DNA of 64,000 nt from Balneola sp. (lineage in GTDB: Bacteria > Bacteroidota > Rhodothermia > Balneolales > Balneolaceae): assembly GCA_002694685.1 (NCBI GenBank), contig NZMW01000011.1, positions 62,001 to 126,000 of the forward strand. The letters run 5' to 3'. A program made the position numbers and the translations under genes. Of the stretch, positions 35,451 through 44,252 are shown piece after piece. How positions within the stretch are numbered: position 1 is the stretch's first letter; each line of letters opens with the position of its first letter. The notes under the pieces were generated by a model that was given only the letters and a program-made list of their open reading frames with translations, did no database searches and was not told where the DNA came from.

Positions 35451-35550
35451 GTCATTCTGAGCATATTTGCGAAGAATCTTCCCAAGCCTATTCCCGCTTC
35501 AATTCTATTTCACACTCATGTAGATCCTTCGCAAATATGCTCTGGATGAC
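35451..35550. repeat. GTCAT...ATGAC intergenic repeat, family 1
   Basis: It starts GTCATTCTGAGCATATTTGC and ends GCAAATATGCTCTGGATGAC. The arms are long and nearly complementary (GAGCATATTTGCGAAG.. / ..CTTCGCAAATATGCTC). It lies 9 bp after the 95 aa gene and could terminate it. Confidence 0.8.
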
Positions 35551-35703
35551 CTTGATTGGTTTCTATTTATCAGCCCTTAAGTCATTCATTCTGGGGTCCT
35601 CACAAAAGTTGGCTTTCAGTTTTTATTCTTTTCAAGTAAGAACATATTCGTCATCATTCCTTACGGAATTTTTCTATTTTTGCCGCTCACTTAACTCATA
35701 TCC

Positions 35704-36318
35704 ATGGAATACATCATCGAAGGTATTATAAACGGCATCATCCAAACCACCACTTTGGAGTGGATTGCCGTGGCTACCGGTTTGATGAGCGTTTGGTTTT
35801 CCATGAAAGAGAACATTCTGGTTTATCCCACAGGAATCATCAGTGTATTGATTTATGTGTACCTCGCCTTTCAGTATAAACTCTATGCTGATATGGGCGT
35901 CAATTTCTATTACTTCGTGATGAGTGTGTATGGCTGGTACTTCTGGCTTCATCCCAAAAGTAAAGATCGGGAACAGGTTCGGGTGACTATCAACAACCAA
36001 AAAGAAAACCTGATTACCGCTGCTCTGTTATTGGGCTCCTTTGCCATCCTGTATTTTGTGCTTACTAACTTTACCGATAGCGATGTGCCTTTCTGGGATT
36101 CTACCACTACCAGTTTTGCTATAGCCGGAATGTGGCTGATGGCTCGGAAGAAAATCGAAAACTGGGTTGCCTGGATCATCACCGATATTATTTCCGTGCC
36201 TCTTTATTTCTACAAAGGATTGGTTCTCACCAGTTTCCAGTTCCTTATTTTTACTGGCTTAGCTTTTGCAGGATACCTCGCCTGGAAGAAGTCGATGGAA
36301 AAAGTAGCTGAGAGTTAA
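35704..36318 (+). CDS. PnuC-family vitamin transporter (nicotinamide riboside or thiamine)
   Basis: Inner-membrane protein of 204 aa with about seven transmembrane helices. It begins with a hydrophobic helix and WIAVATGLMSVWFSMKENILVYPTGIISVLIYVYLAF, and ends with LYFYKGLVLTSFQFLIFTGLAFAGYLAWKK, the PnuC pattern (DUF-type NMN/NR transporter). Its convergent neighbour is thiamine pyrophosphokinase; PnuC relatives beside thiN often carry thiamine (PnuT). I saw no TPP riboswitch upstream. Confidence 0.88.
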   Translation: MEYIIEGIINGIIQTTTLEWIAVATGLMSVWFSMKENILVYPTGIISVLIYVYLAFQYKLYADMGVNFYYFVMSVYGWYFWLHPKSKDREQVRVTINNQKENLITAALLLGSFAILYFVLTNFTDSDVPFWDSTTTSFAIAGMWLMARKKIENWVAWIITDIISVPLYFYKGLVLTSFQFLIFTGLAFAGYLAWKKSMEKVAES

Positions 36319-36319
36319 T

Positions 36320-36413
36320 GTCAGTCTGAGGGTACTCCCGAAGAATCTCCCCGAGCTAAGACAAACTCCAACACCTTCTTTCTTTAGACCCAGCACAAGT
36401 CTGCTCAGGATGG
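36320..36413. repeat. GTCAT-type intergenic repeat, family 1, divergent copy
   Basis: It starts GTCAGTCTGAGGGTACTCCC and ends CTGCTCAGGATGG. It fills the whole space between the convergent transporter and thiN genes. Confidence 0.65.
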
Positions 36414-36416
36414 CTT

Positions 36417-37040
36417 CTACTCTACCGTATTCTCCAGAAAAACAGCTAGCTCTCCTTCTTCAATTTCTATAGAAAATTCTCGTTCATTATTTTCATTAGA
36501 AGTCCCATCCCGTTTTCCGTTTTCTAATGCTTCCCCGTTTAGCTGAAACTTCAATCCCTTTGTAGTAACCCCACTTACTTTTCCTGATAATGGAAATAAT
36601 GAAACGATACTGCCAATTGGCCGCTCAGCTTTAAAAGTTGAAGTCACCATTTGAGCGGTCAGACTCTCATCCACAAACATCAGGTTTTCAAATTTGGGGT
36701 GAAATTGACTGAGAACAGACAGGTTTTTCAAAGAGTGATCCATCCGCTTACCAAAAGCGCCTAACACCACACAGGTTTTGGCCCCTCTTTTCAGTGCTAA
36801 TGAAAGTGCTTTCTCCAAGTCATTAGTTTCCTGATCAGGATCTTTGATGATTTCAAAGTCAACCGTTTCCGGCTTTACAAAACTGTCTAAATCGCCAATT
36901 ACCACATCCGGTTTCACCTTATTTTTGATCAAGGTATTCCCACCTCCATCCGCACCAATTATGATTTTCACTGACTTCAGTTCTTCTTTCAATAATTCTT
37001 TGCCCGGCGGAAATCCGTTACTAACTATAACTGCGTGCAT
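36417..37040 (-). CDS. thiN: Thiamine pyrophosphokinase
   Basis: Transfers pyrophosphate from ATP to thiamine, giving thiamine diphosphate; 207 aa. Catalytic-domain motifs are IIGADGGGNTLIKNKVKPDVVIGDLDSF and DPDQETNDLEKALSLAL, followed by GAFGKRMDHSLKNL. The C-terminal thiamine-binding sandwich contains VSLFPLSGKVSGVTTKGLKFQL. It is convergent with the PnuC-family transporter, which could supply its substrate. Confidence 0.93.
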   Translation of the reverse strand: MHAVIVSNGFPPGKELLKEELKSVKIIIGADGGGNTLIKNKVKPDVVIGDLDSFVKPETVDFEIIKDPDQETNDLEKALSLALKRGAKTCVVLGAFGKRMDHSLKNLSVLSQFHPKFENLMFVDESLTAQMVTSTFKAERPIGSIVSLFPLSGKVSGVTTKGLKFQLNGEALENGKRDGTSNENNEREFSIEIEEGELAVFLENTVE

Positions 37041-37116
37041 GTGTGTGTATTAAGCTGACTATTATTTCACTGTAAAATAAATGGATTTGTGTCAATGTTC
37101 GCCTATTTTTGAGCCT

Positions 37117-38091
37117 ATGGAAACAAATATGTTTAAAAACTTTATTTCAAAAATTCAGAAACATCAAAAAGTAGCTGTTTTCTCTCACGTTCGTCCCGAT
37201 GGGGACTGCCTTGGGTCTCAGGTTGCACTTAGCTTATGGCTGCAGAAAAACGGGATTGATACTACTGCTTTTAATGAAGACTCCATCCCTCAAAACATGG
37301 AGTGGTTGCTCAATTTTTTCCCCATCATAAAACCTGCTAAAAATCATCTCACTGATTTCGATGCCTTTGTGGTTGTAGATGGAAATGCTTTACACCGTTT
37401 TGGTGAAACTGCTGAGTACCTATCGGAATTGGGGAAGCCTATTTATATGATTGACCACCACCCCGACCCTGATAATATTTTTGAGGAGTTTGTTTCGGAG
37501 GTGAGTGCTTCTTCCACCTGTGAACTTGTTCATAAACTCTACAGCGAGCATGATCCTGATCAAATTGATGAGCACGCAGCCAAAGCGATGTATCTGGGAC
37601 TGGTAACCGATACTGGTTCATTCCAATTTGACAGCGTGAAACCGGGAACGCTAAGTGCCGGTGCTGATTTGCTGAAACGAGGTGGTTTTACCCCAAATGT
37701 AATAACGGAGAAGATTTACAGTTCTCGTCCGTTAAAGCAATTGAAGCTGCTCAGCATGGCGCTCGAAACCATCGAACTACACGTAGATGGACAAATTTCT
37801 ACCATCACTATCACTGAAGAAATGTTTGAGCAAACCGGGACATCAAACGAAGACACCGAAGGCTTTGTGCAGTATCCGCTGAGCATTGAAGGCGTCAAAG
37901 CCTGTGTGCTATTTCGTGAAGATGGCGACCGGGTGAAGTTAAGCCTGCGTTCACAAAGCAATATAGATGTAAACAAGTGGGCGCGCCGCTTTAACGGTGG
38001 TGGTCATAAAAAAGCAGCTGGAGCCTGGCATGCCGGTCCGGTTAAAAAAGCTATGGAAGAAGTAATTAGCGTAGGGCAAGAACAATTATAG
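37117..38091 (+). CDS. DHH-family phosphoesterase (NrnA-like)
   Basis: Bifunctional oligoribonuclease/pAp-phosphatase-like protein of about 324 aa. The frame starts at 37081, but Met 37117 or 37129 is closer to the family start (FKNFISKIQKHQKVAVFSHVRPDGDCLGS). Other DHH motifs are VVVDGNALHRF and MIDHHPDP (DHH signature) and LGLVTDTGSFQFD. The DHHA1 domain ends with WARRFNGGGHKKAAGA. Family members degrade nano-RNA or pAp in the cytoplasm. Confidence 0.9.
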   Translation: METNMFKNFISKIQKHQKVAVFSHVRPDGDCLGSQVALSLWLQKNGIDTTAFNEDSIPQNMEWLLNFFPIIKPAKNHLTDFDAFVVVDGNALHRFGETAEYLSELGKPIYMIDHHPDPDNIFEEFVSEVSASSTCELVHKLYSEHDPDQIDEHAAKAMYLGLVTDTGSFQFDSVKPGTLSAGADLLKRGGFTPNVITEKIYSSRPLKQLKLLSMALETIELHVDGQISTITITEEMFEQTGTSNEDTEGFVQYPLSIEGVKACVLFREDGDRVKLSLRSQSNIDVNKWARRFNGGGHKKAAGAWHAGPVKKAMEEVISVGQEQL

Positions 38092-38148
38092 TTCTAATTC
38101 CGAGTTTTTTACTATAATAAGGCATCATAATTTGTTTAGAGATACATC

Positions 38149-39084
38149 ATGGAGCACGAATATAATTTACTGATCATCGACGACGATACTCCGATGCACC
38201 TCATGCTGAATAAGCTCTTGGGAGATGAGTACAACATCCTAATGGCCGGAACTGCACAAGAGGGCATTGATATGCTCAGCGAACATAAGGTGCATTTTAT
38301 TCTCACCGATATTCATATGCCCGGCATGTCAGGATTGGAATTTCTACAGGTTTTGATGGAAGACGCCGACCGGCGTAATATTCCCGTTCTGATTATGACC
38401 AGCCTTCCCTCTGTTGAAAAAGAACAAATTGCTCTTGATCTGGGTGCATCTGATTTCATTGACAAATCCCTTTTCAACTCAGATATGGAATCCGTTCGCA
38501 ATCGGATTCGCGCTAAGTTTGTAGCCAGTGTTGACATCCCTGATCTTCCTGAAAAATTAGTTTACGATAAAAAGGAAATAACTAAGCAGATTTTATTTGA
38601 GCTTTCATCCGGAGACTTTGTCAGTACCGCTCAGAAATTATGCAAGATCTTAGGCAATAAACTTCATACTGATCACCTTTCATTTTGGACCATTAAAGAC
38701 GGAAACGTTCAAATGTTACTGGCAAATGGAACACAGCTTCCCCGCAGGTATGGCCCAAGGGAACTGATGCGGGAAGACACATTCCAGCGCGTACTTACCC
38801 AAAAACGGCCTTATTTAGTCAACAATGTGTACACTTCCAATAAGGGGATTCTCCCGAGTATGTCTAAAGATGAAGGACTACCTGCTGAAATTGGCATACC
38901 TCTTTTTGCGATGACAGAAAAGCAGCTCATCAAAAACAAGATGAAAATACCTCCTAAAACCCCGCTATTCGGATATATTGTTCTAAAGCGCAAAAGGGTC
39001 TTTACCAGCAAAGAGTACAAATTAACGTCGGTTTTGATGATGCATATGGGAACCATTCTTTTTAGGCTTTACCATCGGCTTTAA
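38149..39084 (+). CDS. Response regulator with receiver and GAF-like C-terminal domain
   Basis: Signal protein of 311 aa. The receiver domain (1-125) has DDD near the N terminus, the phospho-acceptor Asp in ILTDIHMPGMSG, and the switch Ser in LIMTSLPSVE. The expected Lys is present in DFIDKSLF. The second half (~150-311) has a GAF-like strand-helix pattern (LSFWTIKDGNVQMLLANG, then IGIPLFAM and LFGYIVLKRKRVFTSKEYKLTSVL). No DNA-binding domain is seen, so output is likely by protein contact or ligand sensing. No kinase gene is adjacent. Confidence 0.82.
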   Translation: MEHEYNLLIIDDDTPMHLMLNKLLGDEYNILMAGTAQEGIDMLSEHKVHFILTDIHMPGMSGLEFLQVLMEDADRRNIPVLIMTSLPSVEKEQIALDLGASDFIDKSLFNSDMESVRNRIRAKFVASVDIPDLPEKLVYDKKEITKQILFELSSGDFVSTAQKLCKILGNKLHTDHLSFWTIKDGNVQMLLANGTQLPRRYGPRELMREDTFQRVLTQKRPYLVNNVYTSNKGILPSMSKDEGLPAEIGIPLFAMTEKQLIKNKMKIPPKTPLFGYIVLKRKRVFTSKEYKLTSVLMMHMGTILFRLYHRL

Positions 39085-39194
39085 TTTCAGTTTTAGTAAT
39101 TAATCAGACAATCACTACCCGATTAATCCGTTAATCGACTCCATTTGCAACTACACATTTCATTCTGAAATAATAATCGCAGCTAATTTAGTTT

Positions 39195-40388
39195 ATGATC
39201 AGAACCGTTACTATTCTACTTATATCTCTTCTTTTTGCAGGATGCTCGGCTAATCAGGATCAAGCCGCTCTCAAGCCATCTCCATTAGCATCGGTAGGCA
39301 CCTTTGCAAATGCTCAGCAGGATACTCAGCTAAAAGCTCAACCTAATCAGCCTGCTTCCGTTGATGACAGCCGCCGAAATGCAATTACCAATGCTGTTGA
39401 AAAGGCCGGGCCAGCTATTGTAAGCATCACGGTTACGGAACTTCAGCGCGGCTACACCCGCGAGTTTGATGCCTTCTTTTTCCGATATTTTGATGTCCCC
39501 ATTCAGAGAGAAGTAAAGAGTGTAGGTTCAGGATTTATTATTAGTGAAGATGGATTGGTTGTAACCAATGAACACGTAGCCAGCAAGAATTCTAAAACAA
39601 TCATGATCGCCCTTTCTGATGGCAATACTTATGAAGCCGAGCTGCTCGGATCGGATGAACTTGCCGACTTATCTTTGCTCAAAATTAAAGGAGACCGCGA
39701 GTCTTTCCCTTACATAAACTTCGCAGATTCTGATGAAATCATGGTGGGCGAATGGACGATCGCGATGGGGAATCCATTTGGGCTTTTTTCAGATGGTCAG
39801 CCTTCAGTAACGGTAGGAGTGGTTAGCGCCAAAGAAAGAGACTTCAGGCCTGACCCCAAGGACCCACGCGTTTATGTTGAAATGATTCAAACCGATGCGG
39901 CCATTAACCACGGTAATTCCGGCGGCCCTCTTGTGAACAGTAACGGCGAGGTGATGGGAGTAAATACTTTTATTTATACCGGTGGTACCAGCGGTGGATT
40001 TGTAGGTCTGGGATTTGCAATACCCAGTAACAGGGTCAAAAAAATTATTGGACAGCTAAAAGAGTCGGGCTCCGTTTCCCTGGAATATGATCCAGGGATG
40101 AAGTTTGTGCCCGTCACCCGACAGCTAATCATGCAGTATCCAAGCATCCCACGAGTATTAGGGCTCTTTGTGACGGAGGTTAACAAAAGCGGTCCGGCCT
40201 ATGAATGCGGAATTATGCCGGGCGATGTAATCGTACAAATTGGAGATGAGCGCGTAACCAGCGAGATGCATGCCTGGGCTTTGATGCGCGAATACGTTGA
40301 AGGCGAAGAGATGAGCCTCCACCTTGTCCGGGATAACAAGCAGTATAAAACCAGCATGAAGCTACGAAAGCGCGTACAGGGGCGGTAG
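39195..40388 (+). CDS. HtrA/DegP-like S1C serine protease, lipoprotein
   Basis: Trypsin-like periplasmic protease of 397 aa. A lipobox ends at Cys17 (LLFAGC), so it is probably lipid-anchored. The triad is His in VVTNEHVASKN, Asp in DELADLSLLKI, and Ser in INHGNSGGPLV. A single PDZ domain follows (residues ~300-390: GPAYECGIMPGDVIVQIGDERVTS). Family members degrade misfolded envelope proteins. One PDZ domain rather than two places it nearer to DegS than DegP. Confidence 0.92.
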   Translation: MIRTVTILLISLLFAGCSANQDQAALKPSPLASVGTFANAQQDTQLKAQPNQPASVDDSRRNAITNAVEKAGPAIVSITVTELQRGYTREFDAFFFRYFDVPIQREVKSVGSGFIISEDGLVVTNEHVASKNSKTIMIALSDGNTYEAELLGSDELADLSLLKIKGDRESFPYINFADSDEIMVGEWTIAMGNPFGLFSDGQPSVTVGVVSAKERDFRPDPKDPRVYVEMIQTDAAINHGNSGGPLVNSNGEVMGVNTFIYTGGTSGGFVGLGFAIPSNRVKKIIGQLKESGSVSLEYDPGMKFVPVTRQLIMQYPSIPRVLGLFVTEVNKSGPAYECGIMPGDVIVQIGDERVTSEMHAWALMREYVEGEEMSLHLVRDNKQYKTSMKLRKRVQGR

Positions 40389-40505
40389 TAATTAGTAAGG
40401 GCATCGTGAGGAAAAGCAACTAACATAAAAGCACCGCGATGCCGTAAACGACTCGCTTACATACCGGAAGACAAATAATTATACTCACTCTCTTCCAGTA
40501 AACAA

Positions 40506-40527
40506 GTGAAGGGTTTTAGCCCTTCAC
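40506..40527. repeat. Small perfect hairpin after the HtrA-like gene
   Basis: GTGAAGGG (40506-40513) and CCCTTCAC (40520-40527) pair perfectly around TTTTAG. It lies in the spacer between convergent genes, about 120 bp after the protease stop codon. Confidence 0.6.
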
Positions 40528-40587
40528 AACCCGATTTCAGTATTTTATAAACGGTTTTGAAGCGATCGGAACATCAACATTAAATCT

Positions 40588-40612
40588 GGTTCAGACGCTC
40601 TGCGTCGGAACC
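40588..40612 (-). terminator. Terminator-like hairpin after the epimerase gene
   Basis: GGTTCAGACGC and GCGTCGGAACC pair with one mismatch around a 3 nt loop. It lies 2 bp beyond the stop codon of the - strand gene. There is only a short A/T run on its 3' side. Confidence 0.6.
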
Positions 40613-40614
40613 AA

Positions 40615-41577
40615 TCACCCCAACTCTTCCCTGATTTTAACCAATAAGTCTTTAGTCGCCATAATACCTTCATTAGCTGGCAGCGAGCTTCCCTCATACT
40701 CCACACCGACGTACCCACCATTGAAACCCGATTCTTTCACAATCTTCATCAGCCTCATATAATCAAGTGTGGATTCATTCCCGTCTTCATCAAAGGCATA
40801 GGTTTTGGCGCTCACTCCATGGGCAAAGGGCATCAATTCTTTTACTCCTTTATAGGTATCATATTTTTCTACGCATGTATCTCCCCATCGGGCATTATCG
40901 CCATGGCTGATACAGAAGTTTCCAAAATCAGGCAATGAACCCGCCCACTTACTGTCAACTTGTTTGAGGACATCTGCTAAATGGCCGGCATGAGAAGACA
41001 GCCCTCCGTGATTTTCAACGATTACACTGATTTCCTGCTCACTTCCATACTCAGCCAGCTTACCCAATCCATCAACTCCAGCACTCTTCCATGCCTCCAC
41101 ATCCCCTTCCGTTTCTATTGAACCGAACAAGTTAATTCGGATTGCATGGCAGCCCAGAAATTTTGCTGCATCCACCCATTTTTTGTGATTATCTACAGCC
41201 GCGTTTCGTTCTTTATCATCAGCTGCAGCCACGAAGCCTTCGTTATCTACCATGATCAGAAGATTTCTAACTCCCTGATCTTCGGCTCTCATGTTCAGCT
41301 CTTTCAGGTAATCCATATCCTTCGCTTTATCTGCAAAAAACTGATTCACATACTCAACCGCATCAATCCCGAAGCGGGTTTTTGCTACTTCCGGAAAATC
41401 AAGGTTCGTCATTTCACCGCCAAAAATCTGTTGATTCAGGGACCACTCTGCGAGCGAGATTTTGAAGTCAAATTTCTCATCAGCCCCAAATACAAGTGAG
41501 GGATTTGCGGCTGCAAAAAACACTCCTCCGGTTGTTAAAGCTGTTTTTTTGAGGAAATCGCGGCGTGAGTTGTTCAT
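40615..41577 (-). CDS. Sugar phosphate isomerase/epimerase-like protein with Tat signal
   Basis: Xylose-isomerase-like TIM-barrel protein of 320 aa. The N terminus has a Tat-type signal (SRRDFLKKTALTTGG) and should be exported folded. Barrel motifs include HAIRINLFGS, ISVIVENHGGLSSHAGHLADVL, LPDFGNFCISHG and GGYVGVEYEG, with candidate metal ligands Glu (VIVENHGG) and Asp (LPDFGN). The sugar substrate is not known. It is divergent from serA. Confidence 0.85.
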   Translation of the reverse strand: MNNSRRDFLKKTALTTGGVFFAAANPSLVFGADEKFDFKISLAEWSLNQQIFGGEMTNLDFPEVAKTRFGIDAVEYVNQFFADKAKDMDYLKELNMRAEDQGVRNLLIMVDNEGFVAAADDKERNAAVDNHKKWVDAAKFLGCHAIRINLFGSIETEGDVEAWKSAGVDGLGKLAEYGSEQEISVIVENHGGLSSHAGHLADVLKQVDSKWAGSLPDFGNFCISHGDNARWGDTCVEKYDTYKGVKELMPFAHGVSAKTYAFDEDGNESTLDYMRLMKIVKESGFNGGYVGVEYEGSSLPANEGIMATKDLLVKIREELG

Positions 41578-41749
41578 GTCTGTAATTAGATAGTTAGAAT
41601 GGTTTTGGTTCTTTGAACTTCTGTAATAAATGGATAAAAAGGAAAACAGAGATTACTGCACAACTATTTTATATCTCTCCAAGACTCAACCTTATATAAA
41701 CAGAAATCTTTTTTACATTCCACACCTCACTTACACTCAAAACAATTTT

Positions 41750-42991
41750 ATGTCATCATCCCAAGAAGATCTTTCTTATCCCAAAGAAAATATCAAAGTC
41801 CTTTTGTTGGAAGGAATTCACCCCAAAGCAGAAGAAAATTTCAAAAATCACCAATTCCTGAATGTTGAAACTCAGGATGAAGCCTGGAGTGAAGATGAGC
41901 TCCTCGAAAAAATCCAGGATGTACACCTGATTGGCATTCGCTCCAAGACTCAGATGACTGAGAAAGTGATTAAAAATGCTCCAAAACTTAAGGGCATTGG
42001 ATGTTTCTGTATTGGAACCAATCAGGTTGATCTGGAAGCCGCCATGTTAGCTGGCGTCACCGTCTTCAACTCTCCCTATTCAAACACGCGCTCTGTGGCT
42101 GAGCTGGTTATCGCCGAGTCTATTATGTTGAAGCGACGCATCCCGCTCCGTGATAAAAAAGCGCACGAAGGCACCTGGCTGAAAGACGCTAAAGAAAGCT
42201 ATGAGGTACGCGGCAAAAAAATGGGAATTATTGGCTACGGTCATATTGGCTCTCAGGTCTCTGTATTGGCTGAGAATATGGGGTTTGATGTACTGTATTA
42301 TGATGTAGAACCGAAGCTCCCAATGGGTAATGCCACCCGAATTGAAACCATGGAAGAGCTCCTCGAAAAATCAGACATCGTAACTCTGCATGTGCCGGCT
42401 ACACCAAGCACCGACATGATGATGGATGCCGAACGGTTTTCACAAATGAAACAGGGCAGCGTACTTTTAAATCTATCCCGTGGTTCGGTCGTTGATATTA
42501 AAGCTTTGAAAGAGGCCATTGAATCGGGACATATTTCCGGAGCTGGTATTGACGTATACCCTGAAGAGCCGGAATCATCGGGGGAATCTTTCCACACTGA
42601 ATTGCAGAATTTACCCAACGTTATTTTAACCCCGCATATCGGCGGTTCTACCATTGAGGCTCAATACAATATTGGGTCCGATGTTTCTAATAAACTCATC
42701 AACCTGATTGATAATGGAACTACGGTGGGATCTCATTCCGTGCCGCCACTGAATCTGCCGGTACAAAAAAATGCGCATCGTATTTTACACATCCACGAGA
42801 ACAAGCCGGGTGTGCTTTCTGAAATTAACCGCTGCCTGTCCGATTCAGACATCAACATTCTGGGGCAGTATTTGAAAACCAATGAGCATATCGGTTATGT
42901 GGTGTTAGATGTGGACAAAGAGTATGACGACCAGGTGCTGGAAGAAATCCGTAATGTGAAGCATACGATTAAGACTCGGATTTTGTATTAA
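41750..42991 (+). CDS. serA: D-3-phosphoglycerate dehydrogenase with ACT domain
   Basis: First step of serine biosynthesis, 413 aa, very near the 410 aa E. coli SerA. The frame opens at 41630, but Met 41750 (MSSSQEDLSYPKENIKVLLLEG) fits the family start. The NAD-binding motif is GKKMGIIGYGHIGSQVSVLAENMG, and catalytic residues lie in NLSRGSVVD (Arg) and LTPHIGGST (His). The C-terminal ACT domain (ILHIHENKPGVLSEINRCL) probably binds serine for feedback control. The integron-like array begins about 330 bp downstream. Confidence 0.95.
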   Translation: MSSSQEDLSYPKENIKVLLLEGIHPKAEENFKNHQFLNVETQDEAWSEDELLEKIQDVHLIGIRSKTQMTEKVIKNAPKLKGIGCFCIGTNQVDLEAAMLAGVTVFNSPYSNTRSVAELVIAESIMLKRRIPLRDKKAHEGTWLKDAKESYEVRGKKMGIIGYGHIGSQVSVLAENMGFDVLYYDVEPKLPMGNATRIETMEELLEKSDIVTLHVPATPSTDMMMDAERFSQMKQGSVLLNLSRGSVVDIKALKEAIESGHISGAGIDVYPEEPESSGESFHTELQNLPNVILTPHIGGSTIEAQYNIGSDVSNKLINLIDNGTTVGSHSVPPLNLPVQKNAHRILHIHENKPGVLSEINRCLSDSDINILGQYLKTNEHIGYVVLDVDKEYDDQVLEEIRNVKHTIKTRILY

Positions 42992-43059
42992 GAGCTCAAA
43001 CTCTAAGTACCAGGCTCCAAATCCCAATGACCAGTGACCAGGGTAACCTCTCTTTTCGG

Positions 43060-43147
43060 GTCATGCTGAGGATACTTCCGAAGCATCTTCTCGGGTAGAT
43101 GCTATTTCTTACTTTTGCAGATCCTTCGGGGGCACCCTCAGGATGAC
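43060..43147. repeat. GTCAT...ATGAC intergenic repeat, family 1
   Basis: It starts GTCATGCTGAGGATACTTCC and ends CCTCAGGATGAC, with complementary ends. It lies 68 bp after serA. Confidence 0.8.
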
Positions 43148-43254
43148 TTGGGTTGGCTACTGCCTCTTCTGCCTAAACAATTGATTTTCCTTTCTGAAGA
43201 GAATTCGGCACATTCCTGTAGAATTTTATCCGGGACTTTAGACGACTAAGCAGA

Positions 43255-43315
43255 CGGATAACATCCAAAAAACACCGAATCATGAGCTTGAGGGGCGATC
43301 ACCGGATCTTATCCG
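43255..43315. repeat. Long hairpin at the left edge of the cassette array
   Basis: CGGATAACATCC (43255-43266) pairs with GGATCTTATCCG (43304-43315) with one mismatch over 12 bp. A third CGGATAA follows at about 43340. It lies directly before the first cassette boundary and may be part of an old recombination site. Confidence 0.6.
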
Positions 43316-43322
43316 CCGCGCC

Positions 43323-43360
43323 CTAACAAGCCCCTTGTTCGGATAATATTATGTTAGTGC
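43323..43360 (+). other. Left boundary of cassette 1, truncated attC-like remnant
   Basis: CTAACAAG at 43323-43330 is the same left box seen in the attC sites downstream. GTTAGTGC at 43353-43360 is a right box. Only 22 bp separate them, against about 110 bp in intact sites. The right box is real: its extension GTTAGTGCAC is the exact complement of GTGCACTAAC at the start of attC-1. Confidence 0.6.
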
Positions 43361-43380
43361 ACTTCTACAAATAACCAACC

Positions 43381-44112
43381 ATGTCAGAAATTGTTCGGAA
43401 AAAAATGGAAGAAAAAAGTGAGGCCGAACTGCTTCATATCCTCCAGAATGAACATCAATTTAGACCTGAAGCGATAAGAATTGCTAAAGAGATTTTAGAA
43501 GAAAAGGGAAATGCTCCTGATATTGAAGGATCTCAAAGCGAAGTACCAAATTATTCAAATAGTAATCCTACACTATTTTACAATCTGTTCTTAAAACCTG
43601 AAATACCCTGGTACTACCGATTGAACAGATTCTTGGCACTGGTATTGTGCTTTCCCGCTGCATTGTATGTAATTATTGGAACAGTTATTCCAAATCCCAA
43701 TATTGAAGTACGAGTGATCCTTGATAAAGAGCTTGGTAGCTACACAGTAAAATCTAAAGACTATACTTCTTACTCTTTAAAAATATAAGAAAAGGATATT
43801 AGTGTTCCTCCTACTGTGTATCACGTGGCTGAAGTCGGTGACACATTAAGATTGTAGACGGGAATTTCAGACATAGCAGGATATCATCTTATCGAACTTA
43901 TCCAAAATGGAGAATCTAAAGTTCGAATTACCGATGATGCCCTTCAAATTGGAATAGCAATGGTATTTTTTCTTCTGTTCCCTTTATTAGTCTTTAATGA
44001 CTATGAAAAATGGAAGGACAATATAATTTTTCGATATATGTATGCAGCTATTCCTGCGACAATTTCTTTGATTGTTTTATTCGGATTATTTATTGCATGG
44101 TTGGTTTCCTAG
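43381..44112 (+). pseudogene. Cassette 1 gene: membrane protein interrupted by two stop codons
   Basis: The first segment (43381-43788, 135 aa) starts with a charged helix typical of small Bacteroidota membrane proteins (KKMEEKSEAELLHILQNEH) and has one transmembrane helix (LALVLCFPAALYVIIGTVI). After TAA at 43786-43788 the same frame continues to TAG at 43855-43857 and then on to TAG at 44110-44112. The later part encodes two more membrane helices (MVFFLLFPLLVF and ATISLIVLFGLFIAW). Reading through would give about 243 codons. Two in-frame nonsense codons in an otherwise coherent frame suggest recent decay. Confidence 0.75.
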
Positions 44113-44126
44113 CAAAATAGAACGTG

Positions 44127-44249
44127 CACTAACAAGCGTTTCAAGTCGGACGCAGGTGGGTTCGATGGTAAGCTTGTGAGCAATAAAATTAATCCGTTAC
44201 TTCAACGAAAACCGAGAACCTGCGCCGCTTAAACGCTGGGTCGTTAGCC
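44127..44249 (+). other. attC-1 recombination site (123 bp)
   Basis: The left box is CACTAAC and the right box is GTTAGCC. The arms pair as an imperfect stem: CGTTTCAAGTCGGACGCAGGT against the reverse complement CGTTTAAGCGGCGCAGGT. Three extra bases stay unpaired on one arm, like the extrahelical bases of attC sites. The central part contains AATTAATCCGTTACTTCAA, shared with the other sites. Confidence 0.88.
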
Positions 44250-44252
44250 TCC

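Larger units (their letters stand above)
42992..43322. other. Spacer between serA and the cassette array
   Basis: Non-coding. It holds a family 1 repeat (43060-43147) and a strong hairpin (43255-43315). No integrase gene or reading frame of note is present. Confidence 0.7.

Noticed and set aside
43060-43147. Family 1 repeat as an attC site
   Set aside because: It lacks the AAC/GTT boxes and the shared attC body and has copies far from the array.
43786-43857. Recoded stop codons (readthrough or selenocysteine) in the cassette 1 gene
   Set aside because: The stops are TAA and TAG, not TGA, with no obvious recoding structure; simple decay explains them better.
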